Numbered from the stretch's first letter, positions 1-5,864 are shown. The stretch: 7,275 nucleotides of DNA from TC-15 sp034437275 (GCA_034437275.1 DAOTUD010000171.1:1-7275), one strand, 5' to 3'. Notes: a model not told the origin generated them from the letters alone. A program made the numbers and translations.

Positions 1-202
1 AGTGATCGGAAGGTCGTGTTCTTGACTCATAAATCGGCCGAAACGGTGAGGGGATAGGGGATGAGGGCCAACCGGTGGGCATATATTTCCACCAACGTGT
101 ACTAGTTAGGCCGCACCGCACACATTTGAGTGTGCGCACGTGTGTTATCACGAGGTAACTACCGCCGCTACAGGGCGAACAGAGAAGGAACTTGGTGTAA
201 CC
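1..202. other. Non-coding leader region of the alpha-oxoamine synthase gene
   Basis: No gene is seen. GTGAGGGGATAGGGGATGAG begins at 46, and its right part, GGGGATGAGGGC (57-68), is the exact reverse complement of the 12-nt left end of the repeat at 5865, suggesting a truncated repeat copy. A GGTGG/CCACC dyad flanks an AT-rich stretch (80-88), and a run of TGTG/CACA words lies at 117-146. No -35/-10 pair with good spacing could be assigned, so the promoter is not identified. Confidence 0.4.
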
Positions 203-1426
203 ATGACGGATATTTTTGAAAAGACGCGCACCTTCACGCGGGCCAAGGAAGCGATCGAGATGGGGGTCTACCCCTTCTTTCAACCGCTGACGGATTCAGA
301 AGGGACCACGGCCACGTTTAAGGGTAAAGAAGTGGTGATGATCGGCTCGAACAACTACCTGGGCCTCACCACCCATCCGAAGGTGATCCAGGCTGCGATG
401 GAGGCGACCGAAGCGTTCGGCACAAGCTGCACCGGCAGCCGCTTCCTCAATGGGACGCTCAAATTTCATCTGGAACTTGACCGCCGCCTGGCCGCGTTCG
501 TCAACCAGGAAGAGGCCTTGGTCTTTTCGACCGGCTACCAGACCAATGTCGGCGTGATCTCGGCCCTGGTCCAGAAGGGGGATTTCGCCATCCTGGACAA
601 GGAAGACCACGCCAGCATCGTCGACGGCTGCTTCATGAGCCGGGGCGGGATGCGGCGCTTCAACCACAACGACCCCGACAGCCTGGACTATGTGCTGGGC
701 CGTCTGCCCAAAGACGCCGGTAAGCTGGTGATCGTGGATGGCGTCTACAGCATGGGCGGCGATATCGCGCCGCTGCCGGGCCTGATCGAAGTGTGTCGCA
801 AGCACGGCGCGCGGATCATGGTTGATGATGCGCACAGCATCGGCGTGATGGGCGGGGGGCGGGGCACGGCAGCCCATTTTGGCGTCGAGGACGAGGTCGA
901 CCTGATCATGGGGACGTTCAGCAAGTCGCTGGCCTCCATCGGCGGTTTCATCGCGGGGGATGCCGACGTGATGCACTACATCCAGCACATGGCGCGCTCG
1001 TTTGCCTTCAGCGCCAGCCTGCCGGCTTCGAACGCGGCGGCGGTGCTGGCCGTGCTGGACATCATCGAGAACGAGCCGGAACATGTCGAACGGCTGTGGG
1101 AGAACGAGCGTTATATGCGCGCCGGGCTGGAGCGCCTGGGCTACGACACCGGTAACAGCCAGACGCCGATCATCCCGCTGGTGATCCGCGACCAGTACCG
1201 CACGGTGCTGGCCTGGCACGCGCTGATCGAAGAGGGCGTGTACACCAACCCGGTCGTGCCGCCCGGTGTGCCGCAAAACGGCAGCCTGCTGCGTACCAGC
1301 TACATGGCGTCGCACACCACCGAGCACCTAGACCGGGCGCTGGAGGCGCTGGAGATCGTGGGGCATAACCTGGACTTGATCCCGGAGAAAACCGAAGACC
1401 AGCCCGCCGAACCGGTCCGGCAGTGA
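203..1426 (+). CDS. PLP-dependent alpha-oxoamine synthase, serine palmitoyltransferase/KBL-like
   Basis: Predicted 407-residue cytosolic PLP enzyme that condenses an amino acid with an acyl-CoA and releases CO2 and CoA. Visible motifs are SNNYLGL (49-55), CTGSRFLNGTL (76-86), FSTGYQ (108-113, cofactor phosphate region), DHAS (135-138, His that stacks on PLP), VDDAHSIG (207-214, Asp and His of the PLP pocket) and GTFSKSLASIGGF (237-249) with Schiff-base Lys241. The SRFLNGTL and TFSKSLASIGGF wording resembles bacterial serine palmitoyltransferases and SPT-like proteins more than typical BioF (8-amino-7-oxononanoate synthase) or Kbl. No bio, tdh or acyl-carrier gene lies nearby to settle the substrate. 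The ATG at 203 has AAGGAA 12 nt upstream. A GTG at 140 would add 21 residues with no resemblance to the family. The length fits the family. The last ~17 residues (EKTEDQPAEPVRQ region) are a hydrophilic tail. Family is confident; the exact reaction is not. Confidence 0.9.
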   Translation: MTDIFEKTRTFTRAKEAIEMGVYPFFQPLTDSEGTTATFKGKEVVMIGSNNYLGLTTHPKVIQAAMEATEAFGTSCTGSRFLNGTLKFHLELDRRLAAFVNQEEALVFSTGYQTNVGVISALVQKGDFAILDKEDHASIVDGCFMSRGGMRRFNHNDPDSLDYVLGRLPKDAGKLVIVDGVYSMGGDIAPLPGLIEVCRKHGARIMVDDAHSIGVMGGGRGTAAHFGVEDEVDLIMGTFSKSLASIGGFIAGDADVMHYIQHMARSFAFSASLPASNAAAVLAVLDIIENEPEHVERLWENERYMRAGLERLGYDTGNSQTPIIPLVIRDQYRTVLAWHALIEEGVYTNPVVPPGVPQNGSLLRTSYMASHTTEHLDRALEALEIVGHNLDLIPEKTEDQPAEPVRQ

Positions 1427-1450
1427 TCTGGCGCGTGTGAGGTATGACAG

Positions 1451-1484
1451 GCCCCTGCGGGTGATGAACCGGCAGGGGCTTTTT
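1451..1484 (+). terminator. Rho-independent terminator of the alpha-oxoamine synthase gene
   Basis: GCCCCTGC (1451-1458) pairs perfectly with GCAGGGGC (1472-1479). The stem continues past one mismatch to a short loop and is followed by TTTTT at 1480-1484. It starts 24 nt after the TGA. The reverse strand has no T-run on its far side, so it appears to act on + strand transcripts only, although the aldo/keto reductase gene converges on it. Confidence 0.88.
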
Positions 1485-1517
1485 GGTATGGGGAATGAGT
1501 TGTATGCTCTGGCGCGC

Positions 1518-2507
1518 TCACCGTTCCAGGATGGTGTCGATCGCCTGCACCTGTGCAGCGGTCAGCGGGCCGAAGCGCATCGCCTTACTGTTTTCGTCGA
1601 CCTGCTGCACGGACTTGAAGCCGGGGATCGGGATCGTGTTGGCGCTGCGCGCCCAGAACCACGCCAGCGCGCCCTGGACCAGCGTGCGTCCGTCGCTGGT
1701 CAGAATCTCGCGGATGGCCTCAACCTTGCGCAGCCATTCCGGGCTGGGCTGGCCGTCCTCGAAGTAGCGCATCCACTCCGGCGCGTTCTCCCCGCGCACA
1801 TCATCGTCGGCCAGCTTGGCGGCGGCGGTATATTTGCCGGTCAGCAGGCCCATCGCCAGCGGCCCGCGATTGATGCTCGCCAGGTCGTGCGCCTCGCAGA
1901 ATTCGACCATCGGCGCGGCGTCGAGGATCACGTTCATGTCGTGCTGGACGGCGGCGCAGTGTTCTCCCTGCTCGAAGACCGCCGCCCCGTCGACGAAGTC
2001 GGTGCTCCAGCCGTAGGCGCGGATTTTCCCGGCCTGGACCAGTTCCTCCAGCACGTCGCGCACGGCGGCCCCTTCGTCCAGGTCCCAACCGTTGAGGTGG
2101 AACTGGTACAGGTCGATGTAGTCGGTGTTCAGCCGCCGCAGCGAGGCTTCGCACGCCTGCCGCACGTAGTCCGGGTCGGCGCTCTGCTCGGTGATCTGGC
2201 GGGTGTCGGGGTCGAAGATGTTGCCGAACTTGGTGGCGATCACCACCTGCTCACGCTTCCCGGCCAACGCCTCGCCGAGGATTTTCTCGCTGTGGCCCGC
2301 GCCGTAGACGTCCGCCGTGTCGAAGAAGGTCACGCCCAGGTCGAGCGCGTGGCGAATGGCGCGGATCGACTCGGTGTCGTCCACATCGCCCCAGCCTGAC
2401 GGCGTATCCCCGAACCAGAACGGCCCGCCAATCGCCCAGCAGCCCATCCCCAGCGCCGTCACCTCGATCCCGGAACGGCCCAGTTTGCGCAGCATTACGT
2501 CACTCAT
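1518..2507 (-). CDS. Aldo/keto reductase
   Basis: Predicted 329-residue soluble NAD(P)H-dependent oxidoreductase with a TIM-barrel fold, reducing aldehydes or ketones. The catalytic tetrad is visible: Asp63 and Tyr68 in FFDTADVYG, Lys93 in ATKFG, and His137 in LYQFH. The family signature LGMGCWAIGG (19-28), GWSTD (166-170), NRGPLAMGLLTGKY (213-226) and the C-terminal cofactor segment IPIPGFKSVQQVDEN (292-306) are all present, so the enzyme looks intact. Similar length and motifs occur in YajO/IolS-type reductases, but the substrate cannot be read from sequence. The chosen ATG has AAAGGA 7 nt upstream and a protein start (MSDVMLRKLGRSG) typical of the family. An upstream in-frame ATG at 2546 lies upstream of the predicted transcription start, inside the -10 region. 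The gene sits behind a MerR-type promoter with a near twin in front of the ParB-like gene, which suggests induction by a small molecule or by electrophile or redox stress. Confidence 0.93.
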   Translation of the reverse strand: MSDVMLRKLGRSGIEVTALGMGCWAIGGPFWFGDTPSGWGDVDDTESIRAIRHALDLGVTFFDTADVYGAGHSEKILGEALAGKREQVVIATKFGNIFDPDTRQITEQSADPDYVRQACEASLRRLNTDYIDLYQFHLNGWDLDEGAAVRDVLEELVQAGKIRAYGWSTDFVDGAAVFEQGEHCAAVQHDMNVILDAAPMVEFCEAHDLASINRGPLAMGLLTGKYTAAAKLADDDVRGENAPEWMRYFEDGQPSPEWLRKVEAIREILTSDGRTLVQGALAWFWARSANTIPIPGFKSVQQVDENSKAMRFGPLTAAQVQAIDTILER

Positions 2508-2546
2508 GATGTTTTCCTTTCCTGAAAAAATCGTCCAATGTGCCAT

Positions 2547-2577
2547 AGCCTACATCTTCGAGTGCACTCGAAGTCAA
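2547..2577 (-). promoter_or_regulatory. MerR-type promoter and palindromic operator of the aldo/keto reductase gene
   Basis: Read on the - strand: a -35 box TTGACT (2577-2572), a 19-bp spacer, then a -10 box TAGGCT (2552-2547). A perfect 18-bp palindrome, CTTCGAGTGCACTCGAAG (2556-2573), overlaps the -35 box and fills most of the spacer. An over-long 19-bp spacer carrying a dyad is the hallmark of promoters activated by MerR-family proteins, which untwist the spacer. A start site near 2540 would leave a leader of about 33 nt containing the ribosome binding site. The regulator gene is not in the window. Confidence 0.82.
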
Positions 2578-2607
2578 GGGACATAAGTCCGTGTCGCGCC
2601 GTCTAGA

Positions 2608-2727
2608 GGCTGTTATACACTTTTTACCCCTATCCCCCACGCACGCGGAGGCGCAAGTCCCTCTCCGTTTACGGGGAGGGATTTAGGGAGGGGTAAAATG
2701 TACGGGAAAAATCCACTGTAAACAGCC
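2608..2727. repeat. MITE-like inverted-repeat element, about 120 bp
   Basis: The ends are imperfect inverted repeats. GGCTGTTATACA (2608-2619) matches the complement of TGTAAACAGCC (2717-2727) with one extra base. A second, inner pair is exact: TTTTACCCCT (2622-2631) against AGGGGTAAAA (2689-2698). The centre has its own hairpin (TCCCTCTCCG at 2658-2667 with GGGGAGGGA ending at 2681). It has no coding capacity and I see no convincing target-site duplication. It lies downstream of the ParB-like gene and could also serve as its transcript end. Confidence 0.55.
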
Positions 2728-2748
2728 TACGTAAGTTCATAACACGCT

Positions 2749-3651
2749 CTAGCTTGCTAACTGCTGCGGCACGGGGATATCGCGCTCGTCCAGGAAGCCG
2801 GCCAGCATCGCGCGCAGCGGCTCGGCCCGGACGTGCTCACGCTCGCAGTCTGCCTGCATCTCGCACAGGTGATCGACCATCCACAGGTACAGGTCGGCTT
2901 TGGTGCGATCCGGGAAAAAGCGCATGATGCCATACTCGCAGATCGGGTCGATCAGCGGCTCGTACACGGTGTCGTACCAGTGCGCTGCGGCCTGCTGGAT
3001 GCTGAGGTTGCACTCGTCGGCGTTTTCGCTGACGCATTTGTGCAGGTGGATGTGGCCCAGCAGATCGTTGTAGCGCGACGGCTCGGAGAGATCGAGCGGC
3101 AGGTGGTCGGGCCGGGTGTGGCGCAGCCCGGTGTGGTCCAGGAATTCAGCATAGGGCGTGGCGGCGTCGAGGTCGTGCGCGGACGTGTCCGGGCCGAGGG
3201 AGATCGGCGTGGTCAGCTCGATGACGTGCGCCTCGATGGTCTTGGCCCCCAGCCGCTGCGCGACCGACACCCGGTGGTTGCCGTCGCGCACAAAATACGT
3301 ATCGCCCACCTGGTACAGCTCGACCGGCGGCAGCCCTTCCATGCTCACCGCCTGGGCATAGACGTTCGCCCAGCGCTGCTCCATCGCCTGGCGCTTGGGC
3401 AGGAAGGTGCGCGTAAAGTCGCGGTAGCGGCCCACGCTGCCGACGATCTTGTCGAGGGGCACATTTTGTCGCCCCCGGTAGAGTTCCTCGCGCAGCCGCA
3501 GCCGGGCGCGCACATCCTCAAAGCTGAGCAGTTCGACCGGCTTGCCGCGCAGCAGGCTGAGCATACGCTGGAAGAAGACGCGGCGTTTGGCCTGCTCGAA
3601 TTCGTTGAGGCCCTGGCGTTTGTTGAACTGAAATTCCCGGTCGTCAGACAT
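2749..3651 (-). CDS. ParB/sulfiredoxin-fold domain protein with an uncharacterised C-terminal domain
   Basis: Predicted 300-residue cytosolic protein. The middle part (about 65-146) is a ParB N-terminal-like (ParB/sulfiredoxin) domain: PLDKIVGSVGRYRDFTRTFLP, then LPPVELYQVGDTYFVRDGNHRVSVAQRLGAKTIEAHVIEL, with the diagnostic DGNHRVSVA box at 123-131. There is no helix-turn-helix like that of chromosome-partitioning ParB and no ParA nearby, so a partitioning role is unlikely. The first 60 residues are charged and helical (NEFEQAKRRVFFQRMLSLLRG). The C-terminal part (about 222-265: HWYDTVYEPLIDPICEYGIMRFFPDRTKADLYLWMVDH) looks like a separate conserved helical module, which I recall in Chloroflexota and Actinobacteria proteins of unknown function, perhaps DUF4032-like. 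Two adjacent ATGs exist (3654 and 3651); the second is chosen on ribosome-binding-site spacing. The gene has the same MerR-type promoter as the aldo/keto reductase gene. The biochemical function is unknown; nuclease or nucleotide-dependent activity is only a fold-level possibility. Confidence 0.85.
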   Translation of the reverse strand: MSDDREFQFNKRQGLNEFEQAKRRVFFQRMLSLLRGKPVELLSFEDVRARLRLREELYRGRQNVPLDKIVGSVGRYRDFTRTFLPKRQAMEQRWANVYAQAVSMEGLPPVELYQVGDTYFVRDGNHRVSVAQRLGAKTIEAHVIELTTPISLGPDTSAHDLDAATPYAEFLDHTGLRHTRPDHLPLDLSEPSRYNDLLGHIHLHKCVSENADECNLSIQQAAAHWYDTVYEPLIDPICEYGIMRFFPDRTKADLYLWMVDHLCEMQADCEREHVRAEPLRAMLAGFLDERDIPVPQQLAS

Positions 3652-3656
3652 CATCC

Positions 3657-3661
3657 CCTCC
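3657..3661 (-). promoter_or_regulatory. Ribosome binding site that favours the second ATG of the ParB-like gene
   Basis: GGAGG on the - strand lies only 2 nt from the first ATG (3654) but 5 nt from the second (3651). Normal spacing is about 5-9 nt, so initiation at 3651 is more likely. The difference is a single N-terminal Met. Confidence 0.6.
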
Positions 3662-3694
3662 CGAAAACACGTGTGATAAGCGTCCTACAGACCT

Positions 3695-3725
3695 GTTGTA
3701 CACCTTCGAGCGCGCTCGAAGTCAA
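3695..3725 (-). promoter_or_regulatory. MerR-type promoter and palindromic operator of the ParB-like gene
   Basis: On the - strand: -35 TTGACT (3725-3720), 19-bp spacer, -10 TACAAC (3700-3695). The perfect 18-bp palindrome CTTCGAGCGCGCTCGAAG (3704-3721) differs from the one at 2556-2573 only in the four central bases (CGCG instead of TGCA), and the CCCTTGA entering the -35 box is also shared. The predicted start near 3688 gives a leader of about 37 nt, close to that of the aldo/keto reductase gene. The promoter lies in the 96-99 bp between the stop of the membrane-protein gene and this gene. Confidence 0.82.
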
Positions 3726-3750
3726 GGGGAAGTTTGAAAACCGCGCGGCG

Positions 3751-4428
3751 TCACACGCGCAGCCGGTCCCCGAACGTCAGCGCCTGCTCCCAGTCGTCGA
3801 TGTGCTCGTCGCGCCAGTCCTGGCAGGCTTTGGCCAGCTCGAAGGCGGCGATGTGGTAATCGGATTCGCCTTTGCGCGCGTCGCGTTCCATCTCGACCAA
3901 CTCGCCGATGCGGTCCCAGACCTTGACCACGATCGGGCTGATCCAGCCGATCACCTCGTCGGCGGTGACCCATTCCTGCTGCACCACGAAGCCGAAATAG
4001 TCGATCAGGCTGAGCACCTGCTTATAGTAGCCCATATACTCTGGATTGGTGCGCACTACGTGCATTGCTTCGCCGGGGTCGTCGGGCAGGTCCTGGTAGA
4101 GTTTGCGCCGCGCCTCGATCTGCTGCGGGGTCATCAGCCGGTCGTAGATGTCGCGGTAAATCTCCAGGTTGCGCGTTTCGTCCGCGTCGCTGTACTCGAT
4201 CAGCAGCAGCAGCCCGGCCCCGGCTGCGAAGGCGAAGGTCAACACCGAGGTTACGCCTTCCAGCCAGCCCCATTCGCTGCTCGCCAGCCCGGCGACGTCG
4301 AAGATCAACCGGACTGCCGCCAGCCACACGACCATCACCACCAGCGCGACGAACAACATCAGCACGAACAAGACCCCAAACGGCTGGCGCTTGAGCCGGC
4401 GTCCGATGCCGCCTACTCCCTTTCGCAT
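3751..4428 (-). CDS. Small membrane protein with two N-terminal transmembrane helices, DUF4760-like
   Basis: Predicted 225-residue inner-membrane protein of unknown function. A short basic N-terminus (MRKGVGGIGRRLKRQ) precedes a first hydrophobic helix (about 17-39, PFGVLFVLMLFVALVVMVVW). A second follows at about 56-77 (LEGVTSVLTFAFAAGAGLLLLI). The remaining ~145 residues are soluble, charged and helical, and by the positive-inside rule probably cytoplasmic. This part contains NLEIYRDIYDRLMTPQQIEARRKLYQDLPDDP (88-118) and IDYFGFVVQQEWVTADEVIGWISPIVVKVWDRIGELVEMER (142-182). Its arrangement recalls DUF4760-type proteins, from memory and unverified. No catalytic motif is recognisable. It is flanked by intergenic regions of about 95 and 200 bp carrying a promoter and a terminator, so it is probably transcribed alone. 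ATG 4428 is preferred over GTG 4434 on ribosome-binding-site spacing. Confidence 0.8.
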   Translation of the reverse strand: MRKGVGGIGRRLKRQPFGVLFVLMLFVALVVMVVWLAAVRLIFDVAGLASSEWGWLEGVTSVLTFAFAAGAGLLLLIEYSDADETRNLEIYRDIYDRLMTPQQIEARRKLYQDLPDDPGEAMHVVRTNPEYMGYYKQVLSLIDYFGFVVQQEWVTADEVIGWISPIVVKVWDRIGELVEMERDARKGESDYHIAAFELAKACQDWRDEHIDDWEQALTFGDRLRV

Positions 4429-4433
4429 GTCCA

Positions 4434-4440
4434 CTCCTTT
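4434..4440 (-). promoter_or_regulatory. Ribosome binding site that fixes the start of the small membrane protein
   Basis: AAAGGAG on the - strand ends 5 nt before ATG 4428. The alternative GTG start at 4434-4432 would overlap this Shine-Dalgarno sequence, so it can be discarded. Confidence 0.7.
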
Positions 4441-4460
4441 ACATTTTGTGAATCGACGCT

Positions 4461-4477
4461 ACATGTATTGTACACGT
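4461..4477 (-). promoter_or_regulatory. Possible -10 region with imperfect dyad upstream of the small membrane protein gene
   Basis: TACAAT (4472-4467 on the - strand) is a good -10 hexamer about 40 nt before the start codon. It sits within an imperfect 7-3-7 dyad, ACATGTA-TTG-TACACGT on the + strand, with one mismatch. No good -35 box is found at 16-18 bp. Treat it as a weak promoter or operator candidate. Confidence 0.3.
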
Positions 4478-4514
4478 CCGGCCCGGCAGGGAAAGCGCCG
4501 GCAGTAGGGTGCAC

Positions 4515-4542
4515 AAAAAACGGCGTGCAAATCGCACGCCGT
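4515..4542 (-). terminator. Rho-independent terminator downstream of the thiolase-like gene
   Basis: On the - strand, ACGGCGTGC (4542-4534) and GCACGCCGT (4528-4520) form a perfect 9-bp stem around a 5-nt loop. The run of Ts that follows corresponds to + strand A4515-4520, partly inside the stem end. It lies about 85 nt after the thiolase-like stop codon and before the promoter region of the small membrane protein, so it separates the two transcripts. Confidence 0.85.
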
Positions 4543-4598
4543 GTCATAGGCTTCTGGTTGCGGGTAAATAGCGTTGTCCGGTACTGGCCCAACACAAC

Positions 4599-4621
4599 CC
4601 CTCACCCCCGGGGGGTGAGGG
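4599..4621. repeat. GC-rich hairpin just after the thiolase-like stop codon
   Basis: CCCTCACCCCC and GGGGGTGAGGG form an 11-bp inverted repeat around one central base. On the - strand it begins 4 nt after the TAA at 4628-4626. On the + strand it is followed by CTTTTT, which looks like a terminator but has no + strand gene before it. The CCCTCACCCC core is shared with the larger repeat at 5865-5967, so it may be a minimal copy of that family, or a first terminator or 3' stabilising hairpin. Confidence 0.6.
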
Positions 4622-4625
4622 CTTT

Positions 4626-5783
4626 TTACTCCACGCGCTCCAGGACGTGCGCGACCGCCGTGCTGCCGATGCCGCCCAGGTTGAGCGCCAGCCCCAGCCG
4701 CGCATTCGCGACCTGGTTATCCCCGGCATCGCGGCGCAGTTGCAGCGCGACTTCGAGCGCCTGGTACACGCCCGTCGCGCCCAGCGGATTGCCGCGCGCC
4801 TTCAGCCCGCCGAAGGTGCTGATCGGCAGCGACCCGTCGCGCCCGATGGCCCCGTCGGCGGCCAGCTTCCACCCCTGGCCGTGTTCGGCCAACCCCAGCG
4901 CCTCCAGTTGCAGCGCGCTGAGCACGGTGAAGCTGTCGTGCAGCTCGGCGAGGTGCAGGTCGGCGGGCTGCGCTTTGGCCTGTTCCAGCGCGCGCCCGGC
5001 GGCCACGTTGGCCGCGTACAGGAACAGCATATCCGCGCGGTTGTGCAGCGCCAGCGTATCCGTTGCGGCGGCGCTGCCCCGCACGCGCACCGGGCGCGGC
5101 ACTATATCGACCGCGCGCTGGGTGGTGGTCAGCACCAGCGCGGCGGCCCCGTCGCCTTCCGGGGCGCTGTCGAACAGGTTGACCGGGTCGGCGACCGGCG
5201 GCGCTTTGCCGAACGCGCCGGGCCGCATCTTGTTGCGGTACATCGCGAACGGGTTGAGCGACCCGTTGGCGTGCGCGTTGATGCTGAACGGCTCGAACTG
5301 CTCGACGGCGACGCCGTGCTCGTGCAGGTAGCGCCGCATGAGCAGCGCCGCAATCGCCGCCGGGGTCGCGCCGCTGGCGGCCTCGTAATCCGCGTCGAGC
5401 ATGGTCGCCAGGTGCGTGTCGCGTTCGCTCCCGGTGCGGTCGGTGGCCTTCTCCACGCCGACGACCAGCGCGGTTTCGACCGCGCCGCTGGCCACGGCCA
5501 GGTACGCCTGGCGCAGCGCCAGCCCGCCGGACGCATCCGCCGCTTCGACGCGCAGCGCCTCGATGCCACGCAGCCCGGCGGCGTCCGCGATCAGTGTGCC
5601 CACATGATTTTGGGCGCTCAGGTTGCTGCCCAGCGCGTTCCCGACGACGAGCAGGCCGGCTTCCTCGAGGCCGGCGTCTTCCAGCGCGGCCTGCAGCGCG
5701 CGCACCGCCAGTTGGCGCAGGCCCAGCGCCCAGTGCTCGCTGACGGGGACCTGCCCCACTCCAATGATTGATACATCTCGCAT
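4626..5783 (-). CDS. Thiolase-superfamily protein (archaeal acetyl-CoA acetyltransferase-like) lacking catalytic residues
   Basis: Predicted 385-residue cytosolic protein with the full thiolase fold, most like the archaeal/SCP2-type thiolases that make acetoacetyl-CoA for HMG-CoA synthase. Supporting stretches are MRDVSIIGVGQVPVSEHW, RVEAADASGGLALRQAYLAVASG (78-100), NGSLNPFAMYRNKM (173-186), DPVNLFDSAPEGDGAAALVL (199-218), LAELHDSFT (278-286), GGLKARGNPLGATG (325-338) and ALNLGGIGSTAVAHVL (366-381). In active relatives the first motif reads EAACASGG; here the nucleophile is Asp83 (GAT codon 5537-5535). The GHP motif reads GNP (Asn332), and the HN of the last loop reads LN (Leu367). His282 of HDSF remains. 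The frame is intact, so this is not simple decay. AAGGA lies 10 nt before the ATG. It follows the HMG-CoA synthase gene after 241 bp. It may be a divergent or non-thiolytic enzyme, or a structural partner of the synthase; normal thiolase activity is doubtful. Confidence 0.85.
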   Translation of the reverse strand: MRDVSIIGVGQVPVSEHWALGLRQLAVRALQAALEDAGLEEAGLLVVGNALGSNLSAQNHVGTLIADAAGLRGIEALRVEAADASGGLALRQAYLAVASGAVETALVVGVEKATDRTGSERDTHLATMLDADYEAASGATPAAIAALLMRRYLHEHGVAVEQFEPFSINAHANGSLNPFAMYRNKMRPGAFGKAPPVADPVNLFDSAPEGDGAAALVLTTTQRAVDIVPRPVRVRGSAAATDTLALHNRADMLFLYAANVAAGRALEQAKAQPADLHLAELHDSFTVLSALQLEALGLAEHGQGWKLAADGAIGRDGSLPISTFGGLKARGNPLGATGVYQALEVALQLRRDAGDNQVANARLGLALNLGGIGSTAVAHVLERVE

Positions 5784-5864
5784 GGTGATTCTGTCCTTGT
5801 GTGAAAATCCGTGTCTGTGCCCGATTCAGAGGCCATTTGAGAAGTTCTGTTTGTGCGCGTTTTG

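Noticed and set aside
22..58. TTGACT at 22-27 as a -35 box for the alpha-oxoamine synthase gene
   Set aside because: No -10 hexamer at 16-19 bp; the nearest, GATAGG, is about 25 bp away.
296..1327. 343-codon antisense open frame inside the alpha-oxoamine synthase gene
   Set aside because: Shadow frame; the + strand frame carries every catalytic motif of the family and a terminator.
2749..3651. Chromosome-partitioning ParB
   Set aside because: Only the ParB/sulfiredoxin-fold core is shared; there is no helix-turn-helix, no ParA neighbour and no parS-like sites, and the terminal regions differ.
4599..4627. Hairpin plus T-run as a + strand terminator
   Set aside because: No credible + strand gene precedes it; the T-run is partly the complement of the thiolase-like stop-codon region. 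Kept only as a hairpin/repeat.
2833..5331. 832-codon open frame on the + strand
   Set aside because: It runs antisense across the ParB-like gene, the small membrane protein and most of the thiolase-like gene. Its product has no recognisable family and is rich in Arg, Gln, Val and Ala, as expected from the complement of GC-rich codons. The - strand genes have clear motifs and ribosome binding sites.
4647..5771. 374-codon + strand open frame opposite the thiolase-like gene
   Set aside because: Mirror frame with Arg/Gln/Ala-rich composition and no family resemblance, coextensive with the thiolase-like gene.
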